A stretch of DNA of 64,000 bases, from NCBI GenBank assembly GCA_018857735.1, contig JABMCL010002596.1, positions 93,501-157,500 on the forward strand. Reading direction: 5' to 3'. Positions 1-11,147 of this stretch are shown here, in pieces (the stretch's first letter is position 1; the number at the start of each line of letters is the position of its first letter). The notes under the pieces were generated by a model. It did not search any database, was not told where the DNA came from, and worked only from the letters and a program-made list of their open reading frames with translations. The DNA is from Alviniconcha marisindica (taxonomy: Eukaryota > Mollusca > Gastropoda > Provannidae). Both the position numbers and the translations under genes were made by a program.

Positions 1-486
1 TGTTGCCCCAAATGAACTGTAAGTAACTTGGTGTTTTACGCCCAGTCAACCATTACGGTTACATCAGGGCGAGCATTTCAGGAAATGACAGTGTCAACTT
101 GTACATAAAAAGCACATCAAAGCAATAATAATAACATAAAACCAAAAATAAATCATGTAAAATTATATATAGTATCAATCAATGTATATGTGTGTATCGC
201 AGCATTGACATAATTCTTTCATTCATCTGTGCTGCTATATGCTGTAGCAACATTTTGAGACCTCTTGTTCTTGTTTGTATTTAACACAGTGTTTGTCTTC
301 TGTCGTACATATCCATGCTGATACAGTGATAGTCCCATATTTTGACGATACTGTTGTTTGTATTTAACATGGTATTTGTCTTCCTTCATGCATATCCATG
401 TTGGTGGTGCCATGTGTTAGTAACAATAATTAAAGTATTTAGAAAGTGCAAAATCTTGTCTGTAGAGAATATTCTAAGCGCACACA

Positions 487-553
<67 letters not shown>

Positions 554-837
554 CACAAACAAACACACACACACGCACACACAGAGTGACACACAGGCAC
601 CCACACACACACGAACATACTGACTATACAAAGCTTTATTTACACAACTTAAAACGTGCAGGGAACAGAGACTTGAGACGGACGAAGACAGCAGCACAGA
701 ACAAAAAACATGGCAGCTCTTCAGTTTTGGGAAAAGAAATGGTTTTAGGTTACGCTTGAACGATTCCAGAGAGGGTTTGTGTTGGAGAGGAAGGGGAAGG
801 TCATTCGTGTTGGTGACGCCTTGCTCTTTTCCTCCAG
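1..837 (+). other. PPAT upstream intron (3' part)
   Basis: No exon is visible before the acceptor that ends at 837 (pyrimidine-rich tract then CAG). The stretch holds a dispersed repeat piece near 20-75 that recurs elsewhere (it contains GGTGTTTTACGCCCAGTCAA) and a (CA)n tract at about 480-551 followed by CA-rich DNA to 615. The open frames over the CA tract are low-complexity artefacts. The 5' exons of PPAT lie outside the window. Confidence 0.75.
480..551. repeat. (CA)n microsatellite
   Basis: A nearly pure CA dinucleotide run, continuing as interrupted CA-rich sequence to about 615. It lies in a PPAT intron. Confidence 0.95.
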
Positions 838-1059
838 CTTGGCATTCCCTACAAAGACGTGCTGTGCAAGAACACCTACGTGGGTCGCACCTTCATCCAG
901 CCCACATCCAGACTGCGGAGGCTGGGCGTGGCCAAGAAGTTTGGTCCTCTCTACGAGAACTTTGTGGACAAGCGGATCGTCCTCATTGACGACTCCATCG
1001 TCAGGGGCAACACCATGGGGTCGATAGTGCGCCTGCTGAAGAGATTTGGCGCCAAGGAG
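838..1059 (+). CDS. PPAT: PPAT exon with PRPP-binding loop
   Basis: This exon is 74 whole codons, starting [17 protein letters not shown] and ending RFGAKE. The acceptor is CTCCAG|CTT and the donor GAG|GTGGGT. It contains the flexible-loop segment [12 protein letters not shown] and the PRPP loop with the DDSIVRGNT core. A tRNA-derived SINE starts only 37 bases after the donor. Confidence 0.95.
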
Positions 1060-4000
1060 GTGGGTGTGCTTTTGGTGTTTGGTGTAAAGGGGCGGTGGGG
1101 ATGGCTCAGTGGTTAGACTGCAGGATTTGTGATGAAGAAGTTGCAGGTTCAAGTCCCCGCAGGAGCTGCGGCAGGAGAATTTTCTTTTCTAGGTCAGCTT
1201 TTTCTGTGCTGACTCTTATTTTGGTATCCGTGCCACCCCAGAGTAAAAGATTCCTGTCATTCTGCCAAAAGTGCAGGTGGCAAGTTACAGCTAAACACAC
1301 GCACACACGCACGCACGCATGCACACACACACACACACACACTACCTATGTGGCTTTGAATGAAGTGAACTGGTGCATGGTTGTATGATGTAAATGATCT
1401 AAACATAAACATAACTTGCGCTGAGCTGGCAGCAGTTTCACATGGCACCAGCCATGTAACAACCAAATAGTGCTGTCAGCACACCTCTTTGGTGGATATT
1501 AAAAAACTTGCGATAAAAGGATACAGTCACTCATTCAGAATCATACGCGGCATGGGCACAGTGAGTCTGCTCGAGAGCAGAGAATAGTGTTCTATAATGT
1601 GATCAATAACAATAACAAAAGAAATTGTGCACAGTCAACAAACGAAGGGAGCTGATTGGTAATTGCACTGACATCAGTTGTGACGAGAGACTGGAATCAT
1701 TTACCAAAGACTTGTGATCAATAACAAAAGAAATGGGGCCCTGTGTGCTTGTGCAGACAGCAAACAAATGGAGCTGAGTGGTAATTGAGCAGACATCAGT
1801 TGTGACGAGAGACCTGAATCATTTACCAAAGATTTGTGGACTTTAAGCACCTTGTATTTCGCTCACGTGCCAAGTTATGGTTACTGGATTGAAGTCTCTG
1901 CGTCTCGTATTATGTGTATGTGGTATGAATTCAGCACTACAAACTCCATGCGTTTTTCACTCTGATATAAATCCAGGTGGCAGGTTACAGCTAAATATGC
2001 ATGCACTTTGCATGTGTGGCTTTGCTTGAAGTGACATGTTGTATGGTGGTGTACACATAATGTGCTGAGATGGCAGCAGTTTTATGTGGCACCAGCACAA
2101 ATAAAAGCTATTCACTCATGTAGAATCACATGCGAGTGCAGTGAGTCTGCTCGAGAGCAGGGAATAGAGCTATATAAAAGCGATCAACAATATAACCGTC
2201 GTGGTTAACAGAGCGTTAAAAACCAAGTTTTTTTTCTAGCGTTTGTTGAGGTTGCACAAGGGAGACGAGCTGTATTGGCATGATCTCAGTGTGGCTAAAA
2301 ACAGAATGTTTGATCCAAACACATAAAAGGTTAAACAGAATGCTGTTTATTCGGACCAAACACAGCGTGCTAGTTTTTGGGGTAATCCCCTTTTTCAAGC
2401 TACAAAACAACACTTAAGCAACAGTTAAACCGTGAAAAATGAGATGTAGAACTGCGATACTTGTCTGCTTTTCGTTGAGCTCTGTTGTTTCTGTGTCCAC
2501 TGCTTGGAAGAAAGTTGCCATGACAATGAGGTGTAATAGATGTGATGTAATGAATATTAATGAATATTATATGACATAAAAATTAAAGGACCCGAAGAAG
2601 ATTTTTTTTTTTTTTTTTTTAAATTAACTCTTTGTTAGGCTGAAAACAATATATTTGCAAAACAGTGCAGAGCTTTGTGCTGATACTGATGTATCTGTTG
2701 TCTGTTTTTCTCAGGTCCATATTCGGGTGGCCTCGCCTCCCATCAAAGTACCCTTGCTACATGGGAATCAACATCCCGACACGCGAGGAGCTCGTCGCCA
2801 ATCGAATGTCCATCGACGAAGTCAGGGATCACATTGGTATGTAGAGGAATGTGATTTGGAGTTGGACAGTTTTGCAGTAAAGCTGAACAAGCCTTGTGTT
2901 CCTCTGAAAGTAACTGATACAAAGAAACTGAATCAGTTTCGGTGTGTATGGAGTGTTCTGAACTGCTGCATGTCTACACTCCGTCTCGTACACTACGCTC
3001 TTCTTCTGACACCCGCATGCTGGAAATCCAACAATACAAATGCAAGACTCATGGCTTTCGCACCTTCTCTTGCTTTGGACCCCACATTTGGAATTCACTC
3101 CCACAAGACCTTAGACACTGCTCAACCCTGTCATCTTTTAAAGCCAAACTGAAAACCTTCCTCTTCTCACAGTATTTCCAACCTAACTAATACCAGTACC
3201 CAGTTTCTGCTACAGTCAGTGTGTGTGTGTTTGTAGTGCGTTTAAAATAAAAATAAAATAATAATACTACTTTATGTAAATTGTTTTGGTAGGACTATGC
3301 TCAACATGTGTACAGAATATCATATTTAGGTTAATATGTATCATGTGAGTGCTCAGGGTGTTGATGAGCGCATGATCAATGTACATTATTCTTCTTCTTC
3401 TTCTTCTAGTGTTCTTGTACATGACAGCCCAGTGCGTGTGTATAAAGTGTCCTAATGTATGGGACAGCTTAGTGTGGTGTGTGTGTGTGTATGGAGTGTC
3501 CTAATGTATGGGACAGCTTAGTGTGTGTGTATGGAGTGTCCTAATGTATGGGACAGCCCAGTGTGTGTGTATGGAGTGTCCTAATGTATGGGACAGCTTA
3601 GTGTGTGTGTATGGAGTGTCCTAATGTATGGGACAGCTCAGTGTTTGTGTATGGAGTGTCCTAATGTATGGGACAGCTCAGTGTGTGTGTGTATGGGATG
3701 TCCTAATGTACAGGACAGCACAAACAGTGTGTGTGTATATGGAATGTCCTAATGTATGGGACAGCTTTGTGTGTGTGTGTGTATGAAGTGTCCTAATATA
3801 CAGGACAGCTGTGTGTGTGTGTATGAAGTATCCTAATGTATGGGACAGCTGTGTTGTGTATGAGTGTCCTAATGTATGGACAGCTCGTGTTTGTGTTGGA
3901 GTGTTCTAATGTATGGGACAGCTCAGTGTGTGTGTGTTGGGATGTCCTAATGTGACAGAGTGTGTGTGTTATGGATGTCCTAATGTATGGGACAGCTTTG

Positions 4001-5822
4001 TGTGTGTGTGTGTGTATGAAGTGTCCTAATATACAGGACAGCTGTGTGTGTGTGTATGAAGTATCCTAATGTATGGGACAGCTTTGTGTGGGTGTATGAA
4101 GTGTCCTAATGTACAGGACAGCTCTGTGTGTGTGTGTGTGTGAAGTATCCTAATGTATGGGACAGCTCAGTGTGTGTGTAATGGGACAGCCTAGTGTGTG
4201 TGTGTATGGAGTGTCCTAATGTATGGGACAGCTCAGTGTGTGTGTATGGAATGGCCTAATGTATGGGACAGTTCAGTGTGTGTGTGTCGAGTGTCCTAAT
4301 GTACGGGACAGCTCAATGTGTGTGTATGGAATGGCCTAATATACGGGACAGCTCAGTGTGTGTGTATGGAATGTCCTAATGTACAGGACAGCTCAAACTG
4401 TGTGTGTATATGAAATGTCCTAATGTATGGGACAGCTTTGTGTGTGTGTATGAAGTATCCTAATGTACAGGACAGCTCTGTGTGTGTATGGAGTGTCCTA
4501 ATGTACAGGACAGCTGAGTGTGTGTGTATAAAGTGTCCTAATGTATGGGACAGCTGGGTGTGTGTTTATGGAGTGTCCCATTGTATGGGACAGCTCAGTG
4601 TGTGTGTGGAATGGCCTAATGTATGGGGCAGCTCTGTGTGTATGGAGTGTCCTAATGTATGGGTCAGTCCTGTGTGTGTATGGAGTGTACTAATGTATGT
4701 GACGGCTCAGTGTGTGTGTGTGTATGGGGAGTTAGTCCTGTGTGTGTATGGAATGGCTTGTGTACATGATAGTTTGTGTGTATGGAATGTACTAATGTGA
4801 CAGCTCAGTGTGTGTGTGTACAGTGTCCTAATGAATGGCACAGTCCAGTGTGTATATAGAGTGTCCTAATGTACATGACAGTCCAGTGTGTATAGAGTGG
4901 CCTTGTGTACATGACAGCCCAGTGTGTATATATATAGAGAGAGAGAGTGGCCTTGTGTACATGACAGCCCAGTGTGTATGGCATGGCCTTGTGTACATGA
5001 CAGTCCATTGTGTATATAAAGTGGCCTTGTGTGCATGACAGTCCAGTGTGTATACAGAGTGGCCTTGTGTGCATGACAGTCCAGTGTGTATAAGAGTGGC
5101 CTTGTGTACATGACAGTCCAGTGTGTATAAGAGTGGCCTGTGTACATGACAGTCCAGTGTGTAAGAGTGGCCTTGTGTACATGACAGTCCAGTGTGTATA
5201 GAGAGTGGCCTTGTGTACATGACAGTCCAGTGTGTATACAGAGTGGCCTCGTGTACATGACAGTCCAGTGTGTATACAGAGTGGCCTTGTGTGCAAGACA
5301 GTCCAGTGTATACAGAGTGGCCTCTGTGTACATGACAGTCAGGGTGTATACAGAGTGGCCTTGTGTGCATGACAGTCCAGTGTGTATACAGAGTGGCCTC
5401 GTGTACATGACAGTCCAGTGTGTATACAGAGTGGCCTTGCGTACATGACAGTCCAGTGTGTATACAGAGTGGCCTTGTGTACATGACAGTCCAGTGTGTA
5501 TACAGAGTGGCCTTTCGTGTACAGAGCGTGACAGTCCAGTGTGCATACAGAGTGGCCTTGTGTACATGACAGTCCAGTGTGTATACAGAGTGGCCTTGTG
5601 TACATGACAGTCCAGTGTGTATACAGAGTGGCCTGTGTACATGACAGTCCAGTGTGTATACAGAGTGGCCTTTCTGTTTTGTCGGCAGAGGCGGACAGCC
5701 TTCACTACCTGTCCATAGACGGCCTGCTGTCGGCCGTGCAGGAGGGTGTGGACAAGACCAAGCCCTACGGACACTGCACCGCCTGTCTGGATGGACAGTA
5801 CCCTGTCACGCCCGAGTGGTAG
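838..5822 (+). CDS. PPAT: Amidophosphoribosyltransferase, C-terminal three exons (gene partial at 5' end, frameshifted)
   Basis: The exons are 838-1059, 2715-2836 and 5689-5822, with stop TAG at 5820-5822. They encode about 158 C-terminal residues of glutamine-PRPP amidotransferase, the cytosolic enzyme that makes phosphoribosylamine from PRPP and glutamine in the first committed step of de novo purine synthesis. Exon 1 carries the phosphoribosyltransferase core, including [14 protein letters not shown], the family's PRPP-binding loop. Exon 2 begins [11 protein letters not shown], and exon 3 holds HCTACLDG, the C-x-x-C pair expected to bind the 4Fe-4S cluster. The order and spacing match vertebrate PPAT. 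One extra G at 2748 shifts exon 2 out of frame, and removing it restores both the family sequence and the phase into exon 3. All introns are GT-AG. Identification is very secure; whether the frameshift is real is unknown. The N-terminal glutaminase domain is outside the window. Confidence 0.95.
1097..1600 (+). mobile_element. tRNA-derived SINE, family 1, near full length
   Basis: The head resembles a tRNA, with A box TGGCTCAGTGG at 1102-1112 and B box GGTTCAAGTCC at 1146-1156. The body contains CAGGTGGCAAGTTACAGC, a CA tract (1298-1341), GGCAGCAGTTTCACATGGC and the tail motif GAGAGCAGAGAATAG, then a TATAA/GATCAATAA-rich end. The same parts occur in the same order on the opposite strand at 41869-42322. 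It is inserted in a PPAT intron. It is not a functional tRNA gene, because the acceptor stem and anticodon arm do not fold convincingly. Confidence 0.85.
1600..1838. repeat. Tandem duplication, ~118-bp unit, two copies
   Basis: Two adjacent copies run from GATCAATAACA through AGTTGTGACGAGAGAC to AATCATTTACCAAAGA, about 118 bases apart. The duplicated unit starts in the SINE tail. Confidence 0.8.
1970..2205 (+). mobile_element. SINE family 1, 5'-truncated copy
   Basis: The body and tail motifs of family 1 are present (GGTGGCAGGTTACAGC, GGCAGCAGTTTTATGTGGC, GTGAGTCTGCTCGAGAGCAG, CTATATAAAAGCGATCAA), with no tRNA-like head. Confidence 0.8.
2216..2500. mobile_element. Foldback MITE family A, partial copy
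   Basis: It shares ATCCAAACACATAAAAGGTT, GCTGTTTATT, GGGGTAATCCCCTTTTTCAAGC, AAACAACACTTAA and GTGAAAAATGAGATG with copies at 17272, 17894, 40722, 57177 and 60108. Only the core is recognisable here. Confidence 0.65.
2715..2836 (+). CDS. PPAT: PPAT penultimate exon with a 1-bp insertion
   Basis: The acceptor is TTTTTCTCAG|GTC and the donor ATTG|GTATGT. The exon reads [11 protein letters not shown], then breaks frame at an extra G (2748). One frame over it continues with [16 protein letters not shown] and a D-H-I end, as the family requires. Without the extra base the length is 121 nt, which matches the phase of the next exon. The Cys codon just after the break corresponds to a conserved cluster cysteine, so the frameshift would abolish function. 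Confidence 0.93.
2942..3411 (+). mobile_element. Non-LTR retrotransposon (LINE) 3' end, C-terminal coding remnant
   Basis: The frame ending at 3190 encodes the end of a CR1/Jockey-like reverse transcriptase protein: [29 protein letters not shown] and [12 protein letters not shown]. The 3' tail (TTGTTTTGGTAGGACTATGC ... GCATGATCAATGTACATTA) ends in a (CTT)n-like tract. A near-identical copy is at 24306. It is 5' truncated, as is usual for LINE copies, and lies in PPAT intron 2. Confidence 0.85.
3411..5668. repeat. Minisatellite filling PPAT intron 2 (two related unit types)
   Basis: From 3411 to about 4800 the unit is about 40 bp and built on GGAGTGTCCTAATGTATGGG and ACAGCTCAGTGTGTGTGT. From about 4800 to 5668 it is about 38 bp and built on GTGTACATGACAGTCCAG and TGTGTATACAGAGTGGCC. 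The second type probably derives from the first. The array stops 20 bases before the 3' splice site of the terminal PPAT exon. The open frames with Cys/Val/His repeats here are artefacts. Confidence 0.95.
5689..5822 (+). CDS. PPAT: PPAT terminal exon
   Basis: The acceptor is GTCGGCAG|AGG, 20 bases after the end of a 2.2-kb minisatellite. The exon encodes [31 protein letters not shown] and ends VTPEW-stop, matching the family C-terminus, which ends in a tryptophan in human too. The first two bases complete a codon begun in the previous exon. Confidence 0.95.
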
Positions 5823-7140
5823 CTCACCTCAGCGTCACACCAGGGTGGTAACCCTCGGTTGCCACACCTGAGTCGCAGCCGGTGAAGCGTCAAGCCCAAG
5901 TGTCACGCATGAGGAGTAAGGTAACCTTCAGTTGCCACACCTGAGTGATAGCCGTGAAGCGTTGCCACACCTGAGTGATAGCCAGTGAAGCGTCAAGCCC
6001 GAGTGACAGCCACTCAGTTTCACGCTTGAGTGGTACGGTAACCTTCAGTTGCCACACCTGAGTTATAGCCAGTGAAGTTTCAAGCCCTAGTGATAGCCAC
6101 TCAGTGTCATGCTTGAGGAGTAAAGTAATCTTCAGTTGCCACACCTGTAGTTGTAGCTGGTGAAGTGTCAAGCCCGAGTGACAGCCACTCCGTTTCACGC
6201 TTGAGTGGGAAGGTAATCTTCAGTTGCCACACCTGAGTTTTAGCTGGTGAAGTGTCAAGCCCGAGTGACAGCCACTCGTTTCACGCTTGAGTGGGAAGGT
6301 AATCTTCAGTTGCCACACCTGAGTTATAGCCAGTGAAGCGTCAAGCCCGAGTGACAGCCACTCAGTTTCACGCTTGAGTGGGAAGGTAATCTTCAGTTGC
6401 CACACCTGTAGTTGTAGCCGGTGAAGTATCAAGCCCAAGCGATAGCCACTCAGTTTCATGCTTGAGTGGTACGGTAACCTTAAGTTGCCACACCTGAGCC
6501 ACAGCTGGTGAAGCGTCAAACCCGAGTGATAGCCACTCGGTGTCACGCTTGAGTGGGAAGGTAACCTTCAGTTAAACCTTCAGTTGCCACACCTGAGTGA
6601 TAGCTGGTGAAGCGTCAAACCTGAGTGATAGCCACTCGGTGTCACGCTTGAGTGGGAAGGTAACCTTCAGTTAAACCTTCAGTTGCCACACCTGAGTGAT
6701 AGCTGGTGAAGCGTCAAACCCGAGTGATAGCCACTCGGTGTCACGCTTCAGTGGTAAGGTAACCTTCAGTTGCCACACCTGAGTGATAGCCAGTGAAGCG
6801 TCAAGCCCAAGTGACAGCCACTCAGTTTCACGCTTGAGTGGGAAGGTAATCTTCAGTTGCCACACCTGTAGTTGTAGCCGGTGAAGTGTCAAGCCCGAGT
6901 GACAGCCACTCCGTTTCACGCTTGAGTGGGAAGGTAATCTTCAGTTGCCACACCTGTAGTTGTAGCTGGTGAAGTGTTAAGCCCGAGTGACAGCCACTCA
7001 GTTTCACGCTTGAGGAGTAAATTAACCTTCAGTTGCCACACCTGAATTATAGCCAGTGAAGCATCAAGCCCAAGTGACAGCCACTCACTGTCATGCTCGA
7101 GGGGTAACCTGTGATTTTCAAGTGTCACACCTGACTGGTG
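5823..7140. repeat. ~87-bp minisatellite starting at the PPAT stop codon
   Basis: About 14 units of 87-88 bp carry TTGCCACACCTGAGTGATAG, GTGAAGCGTCAAGCCCGAGT and TTTCACGCTTGAGTGG. The first degenerate unit begins within 25 bases of the stop. The last PPAT codons (TCACGCCCGAGTGGTAG) closely resemble the unit segment TCACGCTTGAGTGGTA. The array probably forms most of the PPAT 3' UTR or its immediate flank. No AATAAA occurs in it. Confidence 0.92.
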
Positions 7141-7149
7141 GTCTGTCAT

Positions 7150-7720
7150 GTGCCATAATGGTCAGTAATGCGTCAGTTGTGCTGACTGCTGCCTCGTCAG
7201 GTGTTGCACCTGTGCGGTAGCCAGTCGTGCTTGAGATGGGGCTTTCAAATACCACACTCGAGTGGCAGCTTCTGAAGTGCTATGCTTGAGTGGTAGCCAT
7301 TCAAGTGTTATGCTTGAGTGATGGTCTTAAAGTGCTGCACTTAGGTGGTAACCTGCCAGGTGATGTGCTTGAATGGTAGCCGGACAAGTGTTGTGCTTGA
7401 GTGGTAGCCAGTCAAGTGTTGTGGTAGCCAGTCAAGCATTGTGCTTGAGTGGTAGCTGGACAAGCATTGTGCTTGAGTGGTAGCCGGTTAAGCCTTGTGC
7501 TTGAGTGTGATAGCCAGACAAGTGTTGTGCTTGAGCAGTGTTGTGCTTGAGTGGAATCCTGTCAGGTGGTAGCTGGTCCAGCATTGTACTTGAGTTGTAG
7601 CTGGTCAAGTATTATGCTTGAATGGTAGCCGGTCAGGTGATATGCTTCAGTGGTAGCTAATCAAGTGTTGTGCTTGAGTGGAATCCTGTCAAGTGTTGTG
7701 CTTGAGTGGTAGGTCACCTT
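7150..7720. repeat. Derived ~28-bp minisatellite
   Basis: Shorter, more divergent units are built on GTGCTTGAGTGGTAGCC and GGTCAAGTGTT. They share the GCTTGAGTGGTAGCC core with the 87-bp array immediately before, suggesting secondary amplification of part of that unit. Confidence 0.85.
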
Positions 7721-9086
7721 TTGAAGGTCGACCTCAAGTGTAAATGTGGCCCAAACTTCAGAGTTGGTCAGCTCGAACCAAACGACAAAGTATTGTAACT
7801 GGATGGAATGCAGTGTTCACCCACACACACACCCAAAAAAACACGGATCTCATTGTAAAACTCAACTGTGGTATCGACTCTAATCATAACCCTGGTACCT
7901 GTGTGTGAGCAGGTCAGCTTTGTGCACTCAGTTTTCAGGTGAAAAGTACCTTTTGAAGATTTGCTACCTAACTGCCGTGAATGTCTCAAAAATACTCGGT
8001 AAACTTGATCTTGTAACGACGGGTCTGGACATGCAGGGCGTAATATGGCAGCAGTGGGGGAAACAGGGTTGGTGTGGCAGACACATAGAGCTGATGTTGT
8101 GCACAGGTTTTTGTGTATGTGCGTGCGTGTGTTTGTTTGTGTATGGTGGGGTGGGGTGGGGTGGGTTTCAAGTCTGGCTGTGACTGAAGTTTCAAAGTCT
8201 TCATGGTATAACAGTAAACCCCGGTATGATGTTTTTATGGTATGATAAACCGGTGCGTGTGCATGCAGCTGTGTTTGTAAGCAGAGTTTTTTTGTTTTCT
8301 TTTCTTTTTTATTCTGAAACAAGAATGACTGCTAGTGCTCTAAAACAACATGAAAGGTTAAAAAGAAAGCTATTTATTTTGACGAAACACAGCATGCAAG
8401 TGATGAAAACTGCTGAAAGAATGGAATAAATCTTCAAGTCAAGTGAAGTAATCATGGTGGAATTGTTGGATGTTGTTTAATATCTAGAGAGGAAAAAATA
8501 GTACTTTTGACAGTATTTTGGCTTCCAAAAGACGCAGGGGTATGTTTTGGATGTGTGCAGCGTGCATGCATATGCGTGTGTGTGCGTTCGTGATCTAAGG
8601 AGTTGAAGCTTGCTTCCGAGAGCAGCCTGTAGCTTTCAGCTTATCCATGAAAAGATTATTTTTTTATGGGTATCATCACAAAATTACATTTTTCAAGTAC
8701 TGTAGCGGTACGGTCATCTGTGCCGGTATGCAGCTCACGTTCTGATCCTTTTCTTTCTCTTGGACAACAGTGGTCCGGTGCTGCTCGTGTAGAAACACAA
8801 CTGTCCGAAAGCTCGGTCCCAGATTGTTTGCTCATGTTTTATTCTTTTAGCAATTCACTTGATTGAAACTGTGTACGCTTCGTGGTTGCAATCAGGGAAT
8901 GTCTTGCCCTGGATGTGCCTGAAGGGAGGCTGAGGATGTCTGATGTTGCCCCTTTGTCTACAATCTCAGGGCTGTAATTTGATTGTGATTTCCTGTCTCC
9001 TGTCTTGTTGTTTGGAAGTTTTAATAATAGTAATAATGTGACTGAGTGCATCTGCATTGTGTTTGTGTTGTTGTACTCTGTATGTC
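7721..9086. other. Intergenic DNA downstream of PPAT
   Basis: No gene was recognised. It contains a MITE family A fragment (about 8306-8412), an AATAAA at 8425-8430 on the + strand that could serve PPAT, and a dispersed repeat at about 8900-9010 (GAAGGGAGGCTGAGGATGTC, CAGGGCTGTAATTTGATT) that recurs at 52870-53010. Confidence 0.6.
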
Positions 9087-9449
9087 AATGTCACTAGCTT
9101 TATGTCAATGTCACTAGCTTTATGTCACTGTCAATGTCACTAGCTTTATGTCACTGTCAATGTCACTAGTTTTATGTCACTGTCAATGTCACTAGCTTTA
9201 TGTCATTGTCAATGTCACTAGCTTTATGTCAATGTCACTAGCTTTATGTCACTGTCAATGTCTCTAGTTTTATGTCACTGTCAATGTCACTAGCTTTATG
9301 TCACTGTCAATGTCACTAGCTTTATGTCACTGTCAATGTCACTAGTTTTATGTCACTGTCAATGTCACTAGTTTTATGTCACTGTCAATGTCACTAGCTT
9401 TATGTCACTGTCAATGTCACTAGCTTTATGTCACTGTCAATGTCACTAG
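9087..9449. repeat. 26-bp minisatellite
   Basis: The unit TAGCTTTATGTCACTGTCAA plus TGTCAC is repeated about 14 times, with shorter variants lacking one CACTG block. Confidence 0.95.
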
Positions 9450-9936
9450 CCTTTGTTTCTTGGTTGTTGCCTACTTCCAGCCTGCTAGTTTCATTGTTCC
9501 ATCGACTGTTTACATCAGTAATGATAATAATTATGATAATAGTAGTGGTCACTCACTTCCATAGGGCATTACGTTATTGACGAGGGTAAGCACACTGTAC
9601 TTCATAAGCTCAGCAACAATTTATGTATAAAACCTCAAGAATAATATATGAACATAAATGTTGTATTCCTCACACACACACACACGCACCCACACTTTTG
9701 TGATCAGCGACAAATTGTAGCCGATCTTCATGACATAATTTGCAGAGAAAAGTTTCAAAATAAGTTTCAAAATAACGGATATAATCATGTTTTTCTTTCT
9801 TGTGCTTGTAATACTGATCTGTTGTTTTACCAATCCATCTCCAGTAATGCATGCATTAGTAGTGGGTGTCTTGGTGTGATGGGTGTGTCTGGGTGTATGC
9901 GTGCATGCATCTGGGTGTGTAATGAAATGAGTGTAT

Positions 9937-10205
9937 CCTTGTGTCTTTGTAAGCGCTCTGGGTTCTTATGGGATGGGGCGCCATAAATTCCTTGTGTCTT
10001 TGTAAGCGCTCTGGGTTCTTATGGGATGGGGCGCCATAAATTCCTTGTGTCTTTGTAAGCGCTCTGGGTTCTTATGGGATGGGGTGCCATAAATTCCTTG
10101 TGTCTTTGTAAGCGCTCTGGGTTCTTATGGGATGGGGCGCCACAAATTCCTTGTGTCTTTGTAAGTGCTCTGGGTTCTTATGGGATGGGGCGCCATAAAT
10201 AATCT
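9937..10205. repeat. 53-bp tandem array of a retroelement 3' tail
   Basis: Five near-identical 53-bp units contain CTTTGTAAGCGCTCTGGGTT and GGGGCGCCATAAAT. The last is followed by AATCTATTATTATTA. The GTAAGCGCT...GGCGCCATAAAT(ATT)n form is that of a SINE/LINE 3' terminus, so the array looks like a multiplied element tail. Confidence 0.88.
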
Positions 10206-11147
10206 ATTATTATTACATAATGCAATTCCAAAATAGGCAAGTCTCATAACTGTGTGTAGGCTGAGAAATGACCTACGGCAGAGTGAAGTCGTTTGGAATG
10301 TTTTGTTTTTCCATTGTATACTTTACCTGCGACTGAGTTGCTCGTAATAGAACAGATCTAGGGAAATGTACTCACCTACATGATGCAACACAAAGAAACA
10401 GTGAAACACAAGCGCTTTCAACAGGTAATTGTTAGCTAGAGATAGGAAATAAACTGAAGAATGTTGGAGTCTGACCCAGGCAGCCAACATAATAATGGTC
10501 CCCACCAGGATAAGATTTTTGATAACCCCTCTGCTCTCTGCTTAGCATTGCGGGCCAAATATCGGGTTCAGCTGGGGGGGGGGGGGGGGGGCTCTTTATG
10601 AAGGGAGCAGGACTTGTTCTCTCTGTGCATATTTCCCCACCAGATTCACTCTGATTAAGGTCTTCCAAATCTAAATATATTACCTCAACAATCAGTTACT
10701 TGCTGTCTTTTTTTCTACACTTCGACCAGAAGAATGATGGAGATGATACATGACGTAGCTTCGTTTTCTGCCGCTATATTCTATAGCTTGCTGTGTTATG
10801 TTTTTTTCAATGTGTGTGGGGGGGGGGGGGGGGGGTGAACTGTGTGTGTGTATATGGGGGTGGGAGGGGTGGTGGTGTTACTATGCCATAAAACATTGAA
10901 CTGGGAACACCTTTTTTTACCCTTGATATTTCATTTAGCTGTATTTGGTTTTGTGTAGATCAGAGACTAGCGCTATATAAGAGTTACGTATTGTTTTAGA
11001 ACTGTTTGTCGGCATTATGTATATATATAAGAATAATAGATGTAATACACTATGATGCTGAATTGTATGTTTTGAGTTTATCATTTTGTACTTAAGCATG
11101 TTCTCTGTTATTTTGTTTTTAAATGATTCACAATTATTTAAATAAAC
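10206..11147. other. Intergenic DNA
   Basis: No gene was seen. It has G-runs at about 10574-10590 and 10819-10836. A short repeat at about 10350-10380 (AGATCTAGGGAAATGTACTC) recurs at 19207 and, inverted, at 20183. Confidence 0.6.

Noticed and set aside
1097..1170. tRNA gene
   Set aside because: A and B boxes are present but no proper acceptor stem or anticodon loop, and a SINE body follows; it is a SINE head. The same holds for 42250-42320, 17825-17893 and 60860-60927.
2655..3152. 165-codon open frame across PPAT exon 2
   Set aside because: It is the shifted frame produced by the extra G at 2748 and runs through the donor into the intron and a LINE.
3411..5668. CRISPR-like array
   Set aside because: Direct repeats have no unique spacers of constant length, and the setting is a eukaryotic intron.
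4805..5774. Several 160-300-codon open frames on the - strand in the PPAT intron
   Set aside because: They are made only of the 38-bp minisatellite in rotating frames, with no start, splice or domain evidence.
5890..7149. Repeated open frames on the - strand after PPAT
   Set aside because: The 87-bp period is a multiple of three; the peptides just repeat the array unit.
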